Under the pieces are notes generated by a model. The model was not told where the DNA came from, did no database searches, and worked only from the letters and a program-made list of their open reading frames with translations. From positions 1 to 64,000 of the forward strand of contig CAXHSH010000546.1 of the NCBI GenBank assembly GCA_964019135.1: 64,000 nucleotides of DNA, in the 5' to 3' direction. The DNA is from Arenicola marina. Taxonomy: Eukaryota > Annelida > Polychaeta > Arenicolidae. Positions 48,554 through 60,721 of the stretch are shown piece after piece. The position numbers were made by a program, and so were the translations under genes. Within the stretch, counting starts at the first letter, position 1, and every line of letters starts with the position of its first letter.

Positions 48554-51500
48554 AGAGGGCGCCCTCTCACGGGAATGTCATACCCAGCCCCTCACACCCG
48601 GCCAGTGATCTGTCACACACTATCACGGGCATGACATACGCTGCTCCTGAGGGAGTGGCAGACCGCTGGCCGAGTGTGTGGTGCAGTGTATGTCATGCCT
48701 GTGGAGGGCGTGGACCACTGGCCGAGTGTGTGGGGCAGTGTATGTCATGCCTATGAGAAGGCGTGGTAGCTCACTGGCCGAGTGAGTGGGGCTGGGTATG
48801 TCGTGACCGAGAGAGGGCGTGGCATACCACTGGCAGAGTGTGAGGGGCAGTGTAAGTCATGCCCGTGTGAGGGCGTGACAGACCACTGGCCGATTGTGTG
48901 CGGCTGGGCATGTCTTGACCGTGAGAGGGCCTTGCAGACCACTGGTCGAGTGTGAGGGGCTGGGTGTGTCATGACCATTAGAGGGCGTGGCAGACCGCAG
49001 GCCGGGTGTGAGGGGCTGGGTATGTAGTGCCCGTGCGAGGGTGTGGTAGATCCCTGGCCGGGTGTGTGGGGCTGTGTATGTCTTGAACGTGAGAGGGCGT
49101 GGCAGACCACTGGCCGATTGTGAGGGGCAGTTAGTGCCATGCCTTTGAGAGGGTGTGGCAGACCGCTGGCCGAGTGTGTGGGGCTGGGTAAGTCATGACC
49201 GTGAGAGGGCGTGGCAGACCACTGGCCGATTGTGTGAGGCTGGGTATGCCATGACCATGAGAGGGCGTGGCAGACCGCTGGCCGAGTGTGTGGGGCTGGG
49301 TAAGTCATGACCGTGAGAGGGCGTGGCAGACCACTGGCCGATTGTGTGAGGCTGGGTATGCCATGCCCGTGTGAGGGCGTGGCAGACCAATGGCTGATTG
49401 TGTGGGGCTGGGTATGTCATGACCCTGAGAGGGCGTGGCAGACCACTGGCCGAGTGTGAGGGGCAGTGTGTGTCACGCCGTTGAGAGTTCGTGACAGACC
49501 ACTGGCCTTGTGTGTGGGGCTGGGTATGTCGTGCCCGTGCGAGGGTGTGGCAGAACCCTGGCCGGGTGTGTGGGGCTGGGTATGTCAAGACCGACAGACG
49601 GCGTTGCAAACCACTGGCCGAGTGTGGGGGGCAGTATATGTCATGCCCGTCAGAGGGCGTGGCAGACAACTGGTCGAGTGTGATGGGCAAGATATGTCAT
49701 GACCTTGAGAGGATGTGGCAGACCACTGGCCGAGTGTGAGGGGCTGGGTATGCCGTTACCATGAGAAGGCGTGGCAGACCACTGGTCGTTTGTGTGGGGC
49801 TGTGTATGTCTTGACCGTGAGAGGGCCTGGAAGGCCACTGGCCGAGGGTGTGGTGCTCGGTATGTCTTGACCGTGAGAGGACGTGGCAGACCACTGGCCG
49901 ACTGTATGGGACTGGGTATGCCATGATCGTGAGAAGGAGTGGCAGACCACTGGCCGAATGTGTGGGGCTGGGTATGCCATGACCGCGAGAAGGATTTGGC
50001 CGAATGTGTGGGGCTGGGTATGCCATGACCGGGAGAAGGAGTGGCAGACGACAGGTCGAGTGTGATGGTCAGTGTATGTCACGCCCATACAAGGGCGTAG
50101 CAGACCACTGGCAGAGTGTGGGGGGCAGTGTATGTCATGCCCGTGACAAGGCGTGGCAGACCGCTGGCCGAGTCTGTGGGGCTGGGTAATTCATGACCGT
50201 GAGAGGGCGTGTGAGACCACTGGCCGATTGTGTGGGGCTGGGTATGCCATGACCATGAGAAGGCCTGGCAGACCACTGGCTGATTGTGTGGGGCTGGGTA
50301 TGTCTTGACCGTGAGAGGGCGTATCAGACCACTGGCCGAGTGTGTGGGGCTAGGTTTATCATGCGCGTGAGAGGGCGTGGCAGACCGCTGGCTGAGTGTG
50401 AGGGGCTGGGTAAGTCATGACCGTGAGAGGGCCTGGCAGACCGCTGGCCGGGTGTGTGGGGCTGGGTATGTCATGACCGACAGAGGGCGTGGCAGACCCC
50501 GGGCCGGGTGTGTGGGGCTGGGTTTGTCATGACCGAGTGAGGGCGTGGCAGAACACTGGCCGACTGTGTGGGGCTGGGTACGCCATGACCGTGAGAAGGA
50601 GTGGCAGACCACTGGCCGAGTGTGAGGGGCTGGGTATGTCATGAACGTGAGAGGGCGTGGCAGACCACTATCCGAGTGTGAGGGGCAGTGTATGTCTTGA
50701 ATATGAGAGGGCGTGGCATCCCACTGGCCGAGTGTGTGGGGTTGGATATGTCATGACCATGAGAAGGGGTGGCAGACCACTGGCCGAATGTGTGGGGCTG
50801 GGTATGTCTTGACCGTGAGAGGGCCTGGCAGACCACTGGCCGAGTGTGAGGGGCTGGGTAAGTCATGAACGTGAGAGGGCGTGGCAGACCACTGGCCGAG
50901 TGTGAGGGGCAGTGTATGTCTTGAATATGAGAGGGCGTGGCATCCCACTGGCCGAGTGTGTGGGGTTGGGTATGTCATGACCATGAGAAGGGGTGGCAGA
51001 CCACTGGCCGAATGTGTGGGGCTGGGTATGTCTTGACCGTGAGAGGGCCTGGCAGACCACTGGCCGAGTGTGAGGGGCTGGGTATGTCATGTCCATGGAA
51101 GGGCGTGGCAGACCACTGGCCGAATGTGATGGGCAGTATGTGTCATGCCCGTGAGAGGGCTTGGCAGATCACTGGCCGATTGTGTGGGGCTGGTTATGCC
51201 ATGACCATGCGAAGGCGTGGCAGACCACTGGTCGATTGTGTGGGACTGGCTATGTCTTGACCGTGAGAGGGCCTGGCAGACCACTGGCCGAGTGTGAGGG
51301 GCTGGGTGTGTCATGACCATGAGAGGGCGTGGCAGTCCACAGGGCGGGTGTGAGGGGCAGTGTTTGTCATGCCTGTGAGAGGGCGTGGCAGACCACTGGC
51401 CCAGTGTGGGGGGCTGGGTATGTCGTTACCTTGAGAGGGTGTGGCAGACCACTGGCCGAGTGTGATGGTCAGTGTATGTTATGCCCGATCGAGGGTGTGG

Positions 51501-51770
51501 CCGACCACTGGCATAGTGAGTGGGGCTGGGTAAGTCATGTCCGTGAGACCGCGTGATAGACTACTGACTATGTGTGTGGGGCTGGGTATGTCATGACCAT
51601 GAGAGGGCGTGGCAGAGCATTGGCCGAGTGTATGGGGCTGGGAATGTCATGCCCGTGAGAGGGCGTGGCAGACCGCTGGCCGATTGTATGGGGCTAGGTA
51701 TGTCATGCCTGTGAGAGGGAGTGGCAGATCACTGGCCGAGTGTCAGGGGCTGGAGTATGTCATGACCGAG
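48554..51770 (+). repeat. HOR unit, 3,217 bp
   Basis: This is a full-type unit lacking the 224-bp left block and 177 bp near 49978, where GGTATGCCATGACCGCGAG follows the CGAATGTGTGG monomer directly and removes the +5 and +4 variants. 3618 - 224 - 177 = 3217. It also holds a cluster of three substitutions at 49366-49372 and a GCTGTGTATGTCTTGAACG variant (about 49072) shared with the 53934 unit. Confidence 0.87.
48561..48647 (-). repeat. Inverted satellite segment 14 (87 bp)
   Basis: The palindrome is at 48554-48567. The CA dinucleotide is present. Confidence 0.93.
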
Positions 51771-53933
51771 AGAGGGCGCCCTCTCACGGGAATGTCATAC
51801 CCAGCCCCTCACACCCGGCCAGTGATCTGTCACACACTATCACGGGCATGACATACGCTGCTCCTGAGGGAGTGGCAGACCGCTAGCCGAGTGTGTGGTG
51901 CAGTGTATGTCATGCCTGTGGAGGGCGTGGACCACTGGCCGAGTGTGTGGGGCAGTGTATGTCATGCCTATGAGAAGGCGTGGTAGCTCACTGGCCGAGT
52001 GAGTGGGGCTGGGTATGTCGTGACCGAGAGAGGGCGTGGCATACCACTGGCAGAGTGTGAGGGGCAGTGTAAGTCATGCCCGTGTGAGGGCGTGGCAGAC
52101 CACTGGCCGAGTGTGTGGCGCTCGGTATGTCATGACCGTGTGAGGGCTTGGTAGACCACTGGCCGAGTGTGAGGGGCATTGTATGTCATGTCCGTGAGAG
52201 GGTGTGGCAGACCGCTGACCGAGTGTGTGAGGCTGGATATGTCTTGTCCGTGAGAGGGCCTGGCAGGCCACTGGCCGAGTTTGTGGGGCTCGGTATGTCA
52301 TGACCGTGAGAGGACGTGGCAGACCACTGGCCGATTGTGTGCGGCTGGGCATGTCTTGACCGTGAGAGGGCCTTGCAGACCACTGGTCGAGTGTGAGGGG
52401 CTGGGTGTGTCATGACCATTAGAGGGCGTGGCAGACCGCAGGCCGGGTGTGAGGGGCTGGGTATGTAGTGCCCGTGCGAGGGTGTGGTAGATCCCTGGCC
52501 GGGTGTGTGGGGCTGGGTATGTCTTGAACGTGAGAGGGCGTGGCAGACCACTGGCCGATTGTGAGGGGCAGTTAGTGCCATGCCTTTGAGAGGGTGTGGC
52601 AGACCGCTGGCCGAGTGTGTGGGGCTGGGTAAGTCATGACCGTGAGAGGGCGTGGCAGACCACTGGCCGAGTGTGTGGGGCTGGGTAAGTCATGACCGTG
52701 AGAGGGCGTGGCAGACCACTGGCCGATTGTGTGGGGCTGGGTATGTCTTGACCCTGAGAGGGCCTGGCAGACCACTGGCCGAGTGTGAGGGGCTGGGTAA
52801 GTCATGACCGTGAGAGGGCCTGGCAGACCACTGGCCGGGTGTGTGGGGCTGGGTATGTCATGACCGACAGAGGGCGTGGCAGACCCCGGGCCGGGTGTGT
52901 GGGGCTGGGTATGTCATGACCGAGTGAGGGCGTGGCAGAACACTGGCCGACTGTGTGGGGCTGGGTACGCCATGACCGTGAGAAGGAGTGGCAGACCACT
53001 GGCCGAGTGTGAGGGGCTGGGTATGTCATGAACGTGAGAGGGCGTGGCAGACCACTATCCGAGTGTGAGGGGCAGTGTATGTCTTGAATATGAGAGGGCG
53101 TGGCATCCCACTGGCCGAGTGTGTGGGGTTGGATATGTCATGACCATGAGAAGGGGTGGCAGACCACTGGCCGAGTGTGTGGGGCTGGGTATGTCTTGAC
53201 CGTGAGAGGGCCTGGCAGACCACTGGCCGAGTGTGAGGGGCTGGGTATGTCATGTCCATGGAAGGGCGTGGCAGACCACTGGCCGAATGTGATGGGCAGT
53301 ATGTGTCATGCCCGTGAGAGGGCTTGGCAGATCACTGGCCGATTGTGTGGGGCTGGTTATGCCATGACCATGCGAAGGCGTGGCAGACCACTGGTCGATT
53401 GTGTGGGACTGGCTATGTCTTGACCGTGAGAGGGCCTGGCAGACCACTGGCCGAGTGTGAGGGGCTGGGTGTGTCATGACCATGAGAGGGCGTGGCAGTC
53501 CACAGGGCGGGTGTGAGGGGCAGTGTTTGTCATGCCTGTGAGAGGGCGTGGCAGACCACTGGCCCAGTGTGGGGGGCTGGGTATGTCATTACCTTGAGAG
53601 GGTGTGGCAGACCACTGGCCGAGTGTGATGGTCAGTGTATGTTATGCCCGATCGAGGGTGTGGCCGACCACTGGCATAGTGAGTGGGGCTGGGTAAGTCA
53701 TGTCCGTGAGACCGCGTGATAGACTACTGACTATGTGTGTGGGGCTGGGTATGTCATGACCATGAGAGGGCGTGGCAGAGCATTGGCCGAGTGTATGGGG
53801 CTGGGAATGTCATGCCCGTGAGAGGGCGTGGCAGACCGCTGGCCGATTGTATGGGGCTAGGTATGTCATGCCTGTGAGAGGGAGTGGCAGATCACTGGCC
53901 GAGTGTCAGGGGCTAGAGTATGTCATGACCGAG
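51771..53933 (+). repeat. HOR unit, 2,163 bp
   Basis: This is a 2,387-bp-type unit whose internal 224-bp duplication in the right half is reduced to one copy near 53130 (GGTTGGATATG is followed by the second-copy flank). 2387 - 224 = 2163. It also has GACCGCTAGCCGAG (about 51888) instead of GCTGGCCGAG. Confidence 0.88.
51778..51864 (-). repeat. Inverted satellite segment 15 (87 bp)
   Basis: The palindrome is at 51771-51784. The CA dinucleotide is present. Confidence 0.93.
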
Positions 53934-53940
53934 AGAGGGC

Positions 53941-54027
53941 GCCCTCTCACGGGAATGTCATACCCAGCCCCTCACACCCGGCCAGTGATCTGTCACACAC
54001 TATTACGGGCATGACATACGCTGCTCC
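53941..54027 (-). repeat. Inverted satellite segment 16 (87 bp)
   Basis: The palindrome is at 53934-53947 and the CA dinucleotide is present. The private change ACTATTACGGG (other copies ACTATCACGGG) is shared only with segment 19. Confidence 0.93.
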
Positions 54028-56140
54028 TGAGGGAGTGGCAGACCGCTGGCCGAGTGTGTGGTGCAGTGTATGTCATGCCTGTGGAGGGCGTGGACCACTG
54101 GCCGAGTGTGTGGGGCAGTGTATGTCATGCCTATGAGAAGGCGTGGTAGCTCACTGGCCGAGTGAGTGGGGCTGGGTATGTCGTGACCGAGAGAGGGCGT
54201 GGCATACCACTGGCAGAGTGTGAGTGGCAGTGTAAGTCATGCCCGTGTGAGGGCGTGGCAGACCACTGGCCGATTGTGTGCGGCTGGGCATGTCTTGACC
54301 GTGAGAGGGCCTTGCAGACCACTGGTCGAGTGTGAGGGGCTGGGTGTGTCATGACCATTAGAGGGCGTGGCAGACCGCAGGCCGGGTGTGAGGGGCTGGG
54401 TATGTAGTGCCCGTGCGAGGGTGTGGTAGATCCCTGGCCGGGTGTGTGGGGCTGTGTATGTCTTGAACGTGAGAGGGCGTGGCAGACCACTGGCCGATTG
54501 TGAGGGGCAGTTAGTGCCATGCCTTTGAGAGGGTGTGGCAGACCGCTGGCCGAGTGTGTGGGGCTGGGTAAGTCATGACCGTGAGAGGGCGTGGCAGACC
54601 ACTGGCCGATTGTGTGAGGCTGGGTATGCCATGACCATGAGAGGGCGTGGCAGACCGCTGGCCGAGTGTGTGGGGCTGGGTAAGTCATGACCGTGAGAGG
54701 GCGTGGCAGACCACTGGCCGATTGTGTGAGGCTGGGTATGCCATGACCATGAGAGGGCGTGGCAGACCAATGGCTGATTGTGTGGGGCTGGGTATGTCAT
54801 GACCCTGAGAGGGCGTGGCAGACCACTGGCCGAGTGTGAGGGGCAGTGTGTGTCACGCCGTTGAGAGTTCGTGACAGACCACTGGCCTTGTGTGTGGGGC
54901 TGGGTATGTCGTGCCCGTGCGAGGGTGTGGCAGAACCCTGGCCGGGTGTGTGGGGCTGGGTATGTCAAGACCGACAGACGGCGTTGCAAACCACTGGCCG
55001 AGTGTGGGGGGCAGTATATGTCATGCCCGTCAGAGGGCGTGGCAGACAACTGGTCGAGTGTGATGGGCAAGATATGTCATGACCTTGAGAGGATGTGGCA
55101 GACCACTGGCCGAGTGTGAGGGGCTGGGTATGCCGTTACCATGAGAAGGCGTGGCAGACCACTGGTCGTTTGTGTGGGGCTGTGTATGTCTTGACCGTGA
55201 GAGGGCCTGGAAGGCCACTGGCCGAGGGTGTGGTGCTCGGTATGTCTTGACCGTGAGAGGACGTGGCAGACCACTGGCCGACTGTATGGGGCTGGGTATG
55301 CCATGATCGTGAGAAGGAGTGGCAGACCACTGGCCGAATGTGTGGGGCTGGGTATGCCGTGACCATGAGAAGGGAAGGCGTGGCAGACTACTGGTCGATT
55401 GTGTGGGGCTGGGTATGTCTTGGCCGTGAGATCGAGGGCCTGGCAGGCCACTGGCCGAGTGTGTGGTGCGCGTTATATCTTGACCGTGAGAGGACGTGGC
55501 AGGCCACTGGCCGACTGTGTGGGGCTGGGTATGCCATGACCGCGAGAAGGATTTGGCCGAATGTGTGGGGCTGGGTATGCCATGACCGGGAGAAGGAGTG
55601 GCAGACGACAGGTCGAGTGTGATGGTCAGTGTATGTCACGCCCATACAAGGGCGTAGCAGACCACTGGCAGAGTGTGGGGGGCAGTGTATGTCATGCCCG
55701 TGACAAGGCGTGGCAGACCGCTGGCCGAGTCTGTGGGGCTGGGTAATTCATGACCGTGAGAGGGCGTGTGAGACCACTGGCCGATTGTGTGGGGCTGGGT
55801 ATGCCATGACCATGAGAAGGCCTGGCAGACCACTGGCTGATTGTGTGGGGCTGGGTATGTCTTGACCGTGAGAGGGCGTATCAGACCACTGGCCGAGTGT
55901 GTGGGGCTAGGTTTATCATGCGCGTGAGAGGGCGTGGCAGACCGCTGGCTGAGTGTGAGGGGCTGGGTAAGTCATGACCGTGAGAGGGCCTGGCAGACCG
56001 CTGGCCGGGTGTGTGGGGCTGGGTATGTCATGACCGACAGAGGGCGTGGCAGACCCCGGGCCGGGTGTGTGGGGCTGGGTATGTCATGACCGAGTGAGGG
56101 CGTGGCAGAACACTGGCCGACTGTGTGGGGCTGGGTATGT

Positions 56141-56476
56141 CATGAACGTGAGAGGGCGTGGCAGACCACTATCCGAGTGTGAGGGGCAGTGTATGTCTTG
56201 AATATGAGAGGGCGTGGCATCCCACTGGCCGAGTGTGTGGGGTTGGATATGTCATGACCATGAGAAGGAGTGGCAGACCACTGGCCGAATGTGTGGGGCT
56301 GGGTATGTCATGAACGTGAGAGGGCGTGGCAGACCACTATCCGAGTGTGAGGGGCAGTGTATGTCTTGAATATGAGAGGGCGTGGCATCCCACTGGCCGA
56401 GTGTGTGGGGTTGGATATGTCATGACCATGAGAAGGGGTGGCAGACCACTGGCCGAATGTGTGGGGCTGGGTATGT
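56141..56476 (+). repeat. Local 168-bp (3-monomer) tandem duplication
   Basis: The block starting CATGAACGTGAGAGGGCG occurs at 56141 and again at 56309, an offset of 168 bp, or three monomers. Both copies contain CACTATCCGAG, TCTTGAATATGAG and GGTTGGATATG. The first ends with GAGAAGGAGTGG and the second with GAGAAGGGGTGG. The same structure occurs at 59423 and 59591, and was copied there by the 3,282-bp duplication. Confidence 0.88.
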
Positions 56477-57439
56477 CTTGACCGTGAGAGGGCCTGGCAG
56501 ACCACTGGCCGAGTGTGAGGGGCTGGGTAAGTCATGAACGTGAGAGGGCGTGGCAGACCACTGGCCGAGTGTGAGGGGCAGTATATGTCTTGAATATGAA
56601 AGGGCTTGGCATCCCACTGGCCGAGTGTGTGGGGTTGGGTATGTCATGACCATGAGAAGGGGTGGCAGACCACTGGCCGAGTGTGTGGGGCTGGGTATGT
56701 CTTGACCGTGAGAGGGCCTGGCAGACCACTGGCCGAGTGTGAGGGGCTGGGTATGTCATGTCCATGGAAGGGCGTGGCAGACCACTGGCCGAATGTGATG
56801 GGCAGTATGTGTCATGCCCGTGAGAGGGCTTGGCAGATCACTGGCCGATTGTGTGGGGCTGATTATGCCATGACCATGCGAAGGCGTGGCAGACCACTGG
56901 TCGATTGTGTGGGACTGGCTATGTCTTGACCGTGAGAGGGCCTGGCAGACCACTGGCCGAGTGTGAGGGGCTGGTTGTGTCATGACCATGAGAGGGCGTG
57001 GCAGTCCACAGGGCGGGTGTGAGGGGCAGTGTTTGTCATGCCTGTGAGAGGGCGTGGCAGACCACTGGCCCGGTGTGGGGGGCTGGGTATGTCGTTACCT
57101 TGAGAGGGTGTGGCAGACCACTGGCCGAGTGTGATGGTCAGTGTATGTTATGCCCGATCGAGGGTGTGGCCGACCACTGGCATAGTGAGTGGGGCTGGGT
57201 AAGTCATGTCCGTGAGACCGCGTGATAGACTACTGACTATGTGTGTGGGGCTGGGTATGTCATGACCATGAGAGGGCGTGGCAGAGCATTGGCCGAGTGT
57301 ATGGGGCTGGGAATGTCATGCCCGTGAGAGGGCGTGGCAGACCGCTGGCCGATTGTATGGGGCTAGGTATGTCATGCCTGTGAGAGGGAGTGGCAGATCA
57401 CTGGCCGAGTGTCAGGGGCTGGAGTATGTCATGACCGAG

Positions 57440-60400
57440 AGAGGGCGCCCTCTCACGGGAATGTCATACCCAGCCCCTCACACCCGGCCAGTGATCTGTC
57501 ACACACTATCACGGGCATGACATACGCTGCTCCGGAGGGAGTGGCAGACCGCTGGCCGAGTGTGTGGTGCAGTGTATGTCATGCCTGTGGAGGGCGTGGA
57601 CCACTGGCCGAGTGTGTGGGGCAGTGTATGTCATGCCTATGAGAAGGCGTGGTAGCTCACTGGCCGAGTGAGTGGGGCTGGGTATGTCGTGACCGAGAGA
57701 GGGCGTGGCATACCACTGGCAGAGTGTGAGGGGCAGTGTAAGTCATGCCCGTGTGAGGGCGTGGCAGACCACTGGCCGAGTGTGTGGCGCTCGGTATGTC
57801 ATGACCGTGTGAGGGCTTGGTAGACCACTGGCCGAGTGTGAGGGGCATTGTATGTCATGTCCGTGAGAGGGTGTGGCAGACCGCTGACCGAGTGTGTGAG
57901 GCTGGATATGTCTTGTCCGTGAGAGGGCCTGGCAGGCCACTGGCCGAGTTTGTGGGGCAGTGTATGTCATGACCGTGAGAGGACGTGGCAGACCACTGGC
58001 CGATTGTGTGAGGCTGGGTATGCCATGACCATGAGAGGGCGTGGCAGACCAATGGCTGATTGTGTGGGGCTGGGTATGTCATGACCCTGAGAGGGCGTGG
58101 CAGACCACTGGCCGAGTGTGAGGGGCAGTGTGTGTCACGCCGTTGAGAGTTCGTGACAGACCACTGGCCTTGTGTGTGGGGCTGGGTATGTCGTGCCCGT
58201 GCGAGGGTGTGGCAGAACCCTGGCCGGGTGTGTGGGGCTGGGTATGTCAAGACCGACAGACGGCGTTGCAAACCACTGGCCGAGTGTGGGGGGCAGTATA
58301 TGTCATGCCCGTCAGAGGGCGTGGCAGACAACTGGTCGAGTGTGATGGGCAAGATATGTCATGACCTTGAGAGGATGTGGCAGACCACTGGCCGAGTGTG
58401 AGGGGCTGGGTATGCCGTTACCATGAGAAGGCGTGGCAGACCACTGGTCGTTTGTGTGGGGCTGTGTATGTCTTGACCGTGAGAGGGCCTGGAAGGCCAC
58501 TGGCCGAGGGTGTGGTGCTCGGTATGTCTTGACCGTGAGAGGACGTGGCAGACCACTGGCCGACTGTATGGGGCTGGGTATGCCATGATCGTGAGAAGGA
58601 GTGGCAGACCACTGGCCGAATGTGTGGGGCTGGGTATGCCGTGACCATGAGAAGGGAAGGCGTGGCAGACTACTGGTCGATTGTGTGGGGCTGGGTATGT
58701 CTTGGCCGTGAGATCGAGGGCCTGGCAGGCCACTGGCCGAGTGTGTGGTGCGCGTTATATCTTGACCGTGAGAGGACGTGGCAGGCCACTGGCCGACTGT
58801 GTGGGGCTGGGTATGCCATGACCGCGAGAAGGATTTGGCCGAATGTGTGGGGCTGGGTATGCCATGACCGGGAGAAGGAGTGGCAGACGACAGGTCGAGT
58901 GTGATGGTCAGTGTATGTCACGCCCATACAAGGGCGTAGCAGACCACTGGCAGAGTGTGGGGGGCAGTGTATGTCATGCCCGTGACAAGGCGTGGCAGAC
59001 CGCTGGCCGAGTCTGTGGGGCTGGGTAATTCATGACCGTGAGAGGGCGTGTGAGACCACTGGCCGATTGTGTGGGGCTGGGTATGCCATGACCATGAGAA
59101 GGCCTGGCAGACCACTGGCTGATTGTGTGGGGCTGGGTATGTCTTGACCGTGAGAGGGCGTATCAGACCACTGGCCGAGTGTGTGGGGCTAGGTTTATCA
59201 TGCGCGTGAGAGGGCGTGGCAGACCGCTGGCTGAGTGTGAGGGGCTGGGTAAGTCATGACCGTGAGAGGGCCTGGCAGACCGCTGGCCGGGTGTGTGGGG
59301 CTGGGTATGTCATGACCGACAGAGGGCGTGGCAGACCCCGGGCCGGGTGTGTGGGGCTGGGTATGTCATGACCGAGTGAGGGCGTGGCAGAACACTGGCC
59401 GACTGTGTGGGGCTGGGTATGTCATGAACGTGAGAGGGCGTGGCAGACCACTATCCGAGTGTGAGGGGCAGTGTATGTCTTGAATATGAGAGGGCGTGGC
59501 ATCCCACTGGCCGAGTGTGTGGGGTTGGATATGTCATGACCATGAGAAGGAGTGGCAGACCACTGGCCGAATGTGTGGGGCTGGGTATGTCATGAACGTG
59601 AGAGGGCGTGGCAGACCACTATCCGAGTGTGAGGGGCAGTGTATGTCTTGAATATGAGAGGGCGTGGCATCCCACTGGCCGAGTGTGTGGGGTTGGATAT
59701 GTCATGACCATGAGAAGGGGTGGCAGACCACTGGCCGAATGTGTGGGGCTGGGTATGTCTTGACCGTGAGAGGGCCTGGCAGACCACTGGCCGAGTGTGA
59801 GGGGCTGGGTAAGTCATGAACGTGAGAGGGCGTGGCAGACCACTGGCCGAGTGTGAGGGGCAGTGTATGTCTTGAATATGAAAGGGCTTGGCATCCCACT
59901 GGCCGAGTGTGTGGGGTTGGGTATGTCATGACCATGAGAAGGGGTGGCAGACCACTGGCCGAGTGTGTGGGGCTGGGTATGTCTTGACCGTGAGAGGGCC
60001 TGGCAGACCACTGGCCGAGTGTGAGGGGCTGGGTATGTCATGTCCATGGAAGGGCGTGGCAGACCACTGGCCGAATGTGATGGGCAGTATGTGTCATGCC
60101 CGTGAGAGGGCTTGGCAGATCACTGGCCGATTGTGTGGGGCTGATTATGCCATGACCATGCGAAGGCGTGGCAGACCACTGGTCGATTGTGTGGGACTGG
60201 CTATGTCTTGACCGTGAGAGGGCCTGGCAGACCACTGGCCGAGTGTGAGGGGCTGGTTGTGTCATGACCATGAGAGGGCGTGGCAGTCCACAGGGCGGGT
60301 GTGAGGGGCAGTGTTTGTCATGCCTGTGAGAGGGCGTGGCAGACCACTGGCCCGGTGTGGGGGGCTGGGTATGTCGTTACCTTGAGAGGGTGTGGCAGAC

Positions 60401-60721
60401 CACTGGCCGAGTGTGATGGTCAGTGTATGTTATGCCCGATCGAGGGTGTGGCCGACCACTGGCATAGTGAGTGGGGCTGGGTAAGTCATGTCCGTGAGAC
60501 CGCGTGATAGACTACTGACTATGTGTGTGGGGCTGGGTATGTCATGACCATGAGAGGGCGTGGCAGAGCATTGGCCGAGTGTATGGGGCTGGGAATGTCA
60601 TGCCCGTGAGAGGGCGTGGCAGACCGCTGGCCGATTGTATGGGGCTAGGTATGTCATGCCTGTGAGAGGGAGTGGCAGATCACTGGCCGAGTGTCAGGGG
60701 CTGGAGTATGTCATGACCGAG
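57440..60721 (+). repeat. HOR unit, 3,282 bp
   Basis: The left half resembles the 2,387-bp type up to GAGTTTGTGGGGCAGTGTATG (about 57945-57966). It then jumps to the middle of a full unit (CGATTGTGTGAGGCTGGG, about 57999). Eight monomers (448 bp) are missing at the jump: 3618 - 448 - 56 + 168 = 3282. The jump is the crossover product expected from the 3,282-bp duplication. Confidence 0.87.
57447..57533 (-). repeat. Inverted satellite segment 17 (87 bp)
   Basis: The palindrome is at 57440-57453 and the CA dinucleotide is present. The exit reads GCTCCGGAGGG instead of GCTCCTGAGGG, a change shared only with segment 18. Confidence 0.93.

Larger units (their letters stand above)
53934..57439 (+). 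repeat. HOR unit, 3,506 bp
   Basis: This is a full-type unit without the 224-bp left block. It also lacks one monomer near 56138 and has gained three monomers (168 bp) at about 56141-56308. 3618 - 224 - 56 + 168 = 3506. Private right-half variants GAAAGGGCTTGGC (about 56598), GGGGCTGATTATG (about 56865) and CCCGGTGTGGGG (about 57069) are shared only with the next unit. Confidence 0.88.
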
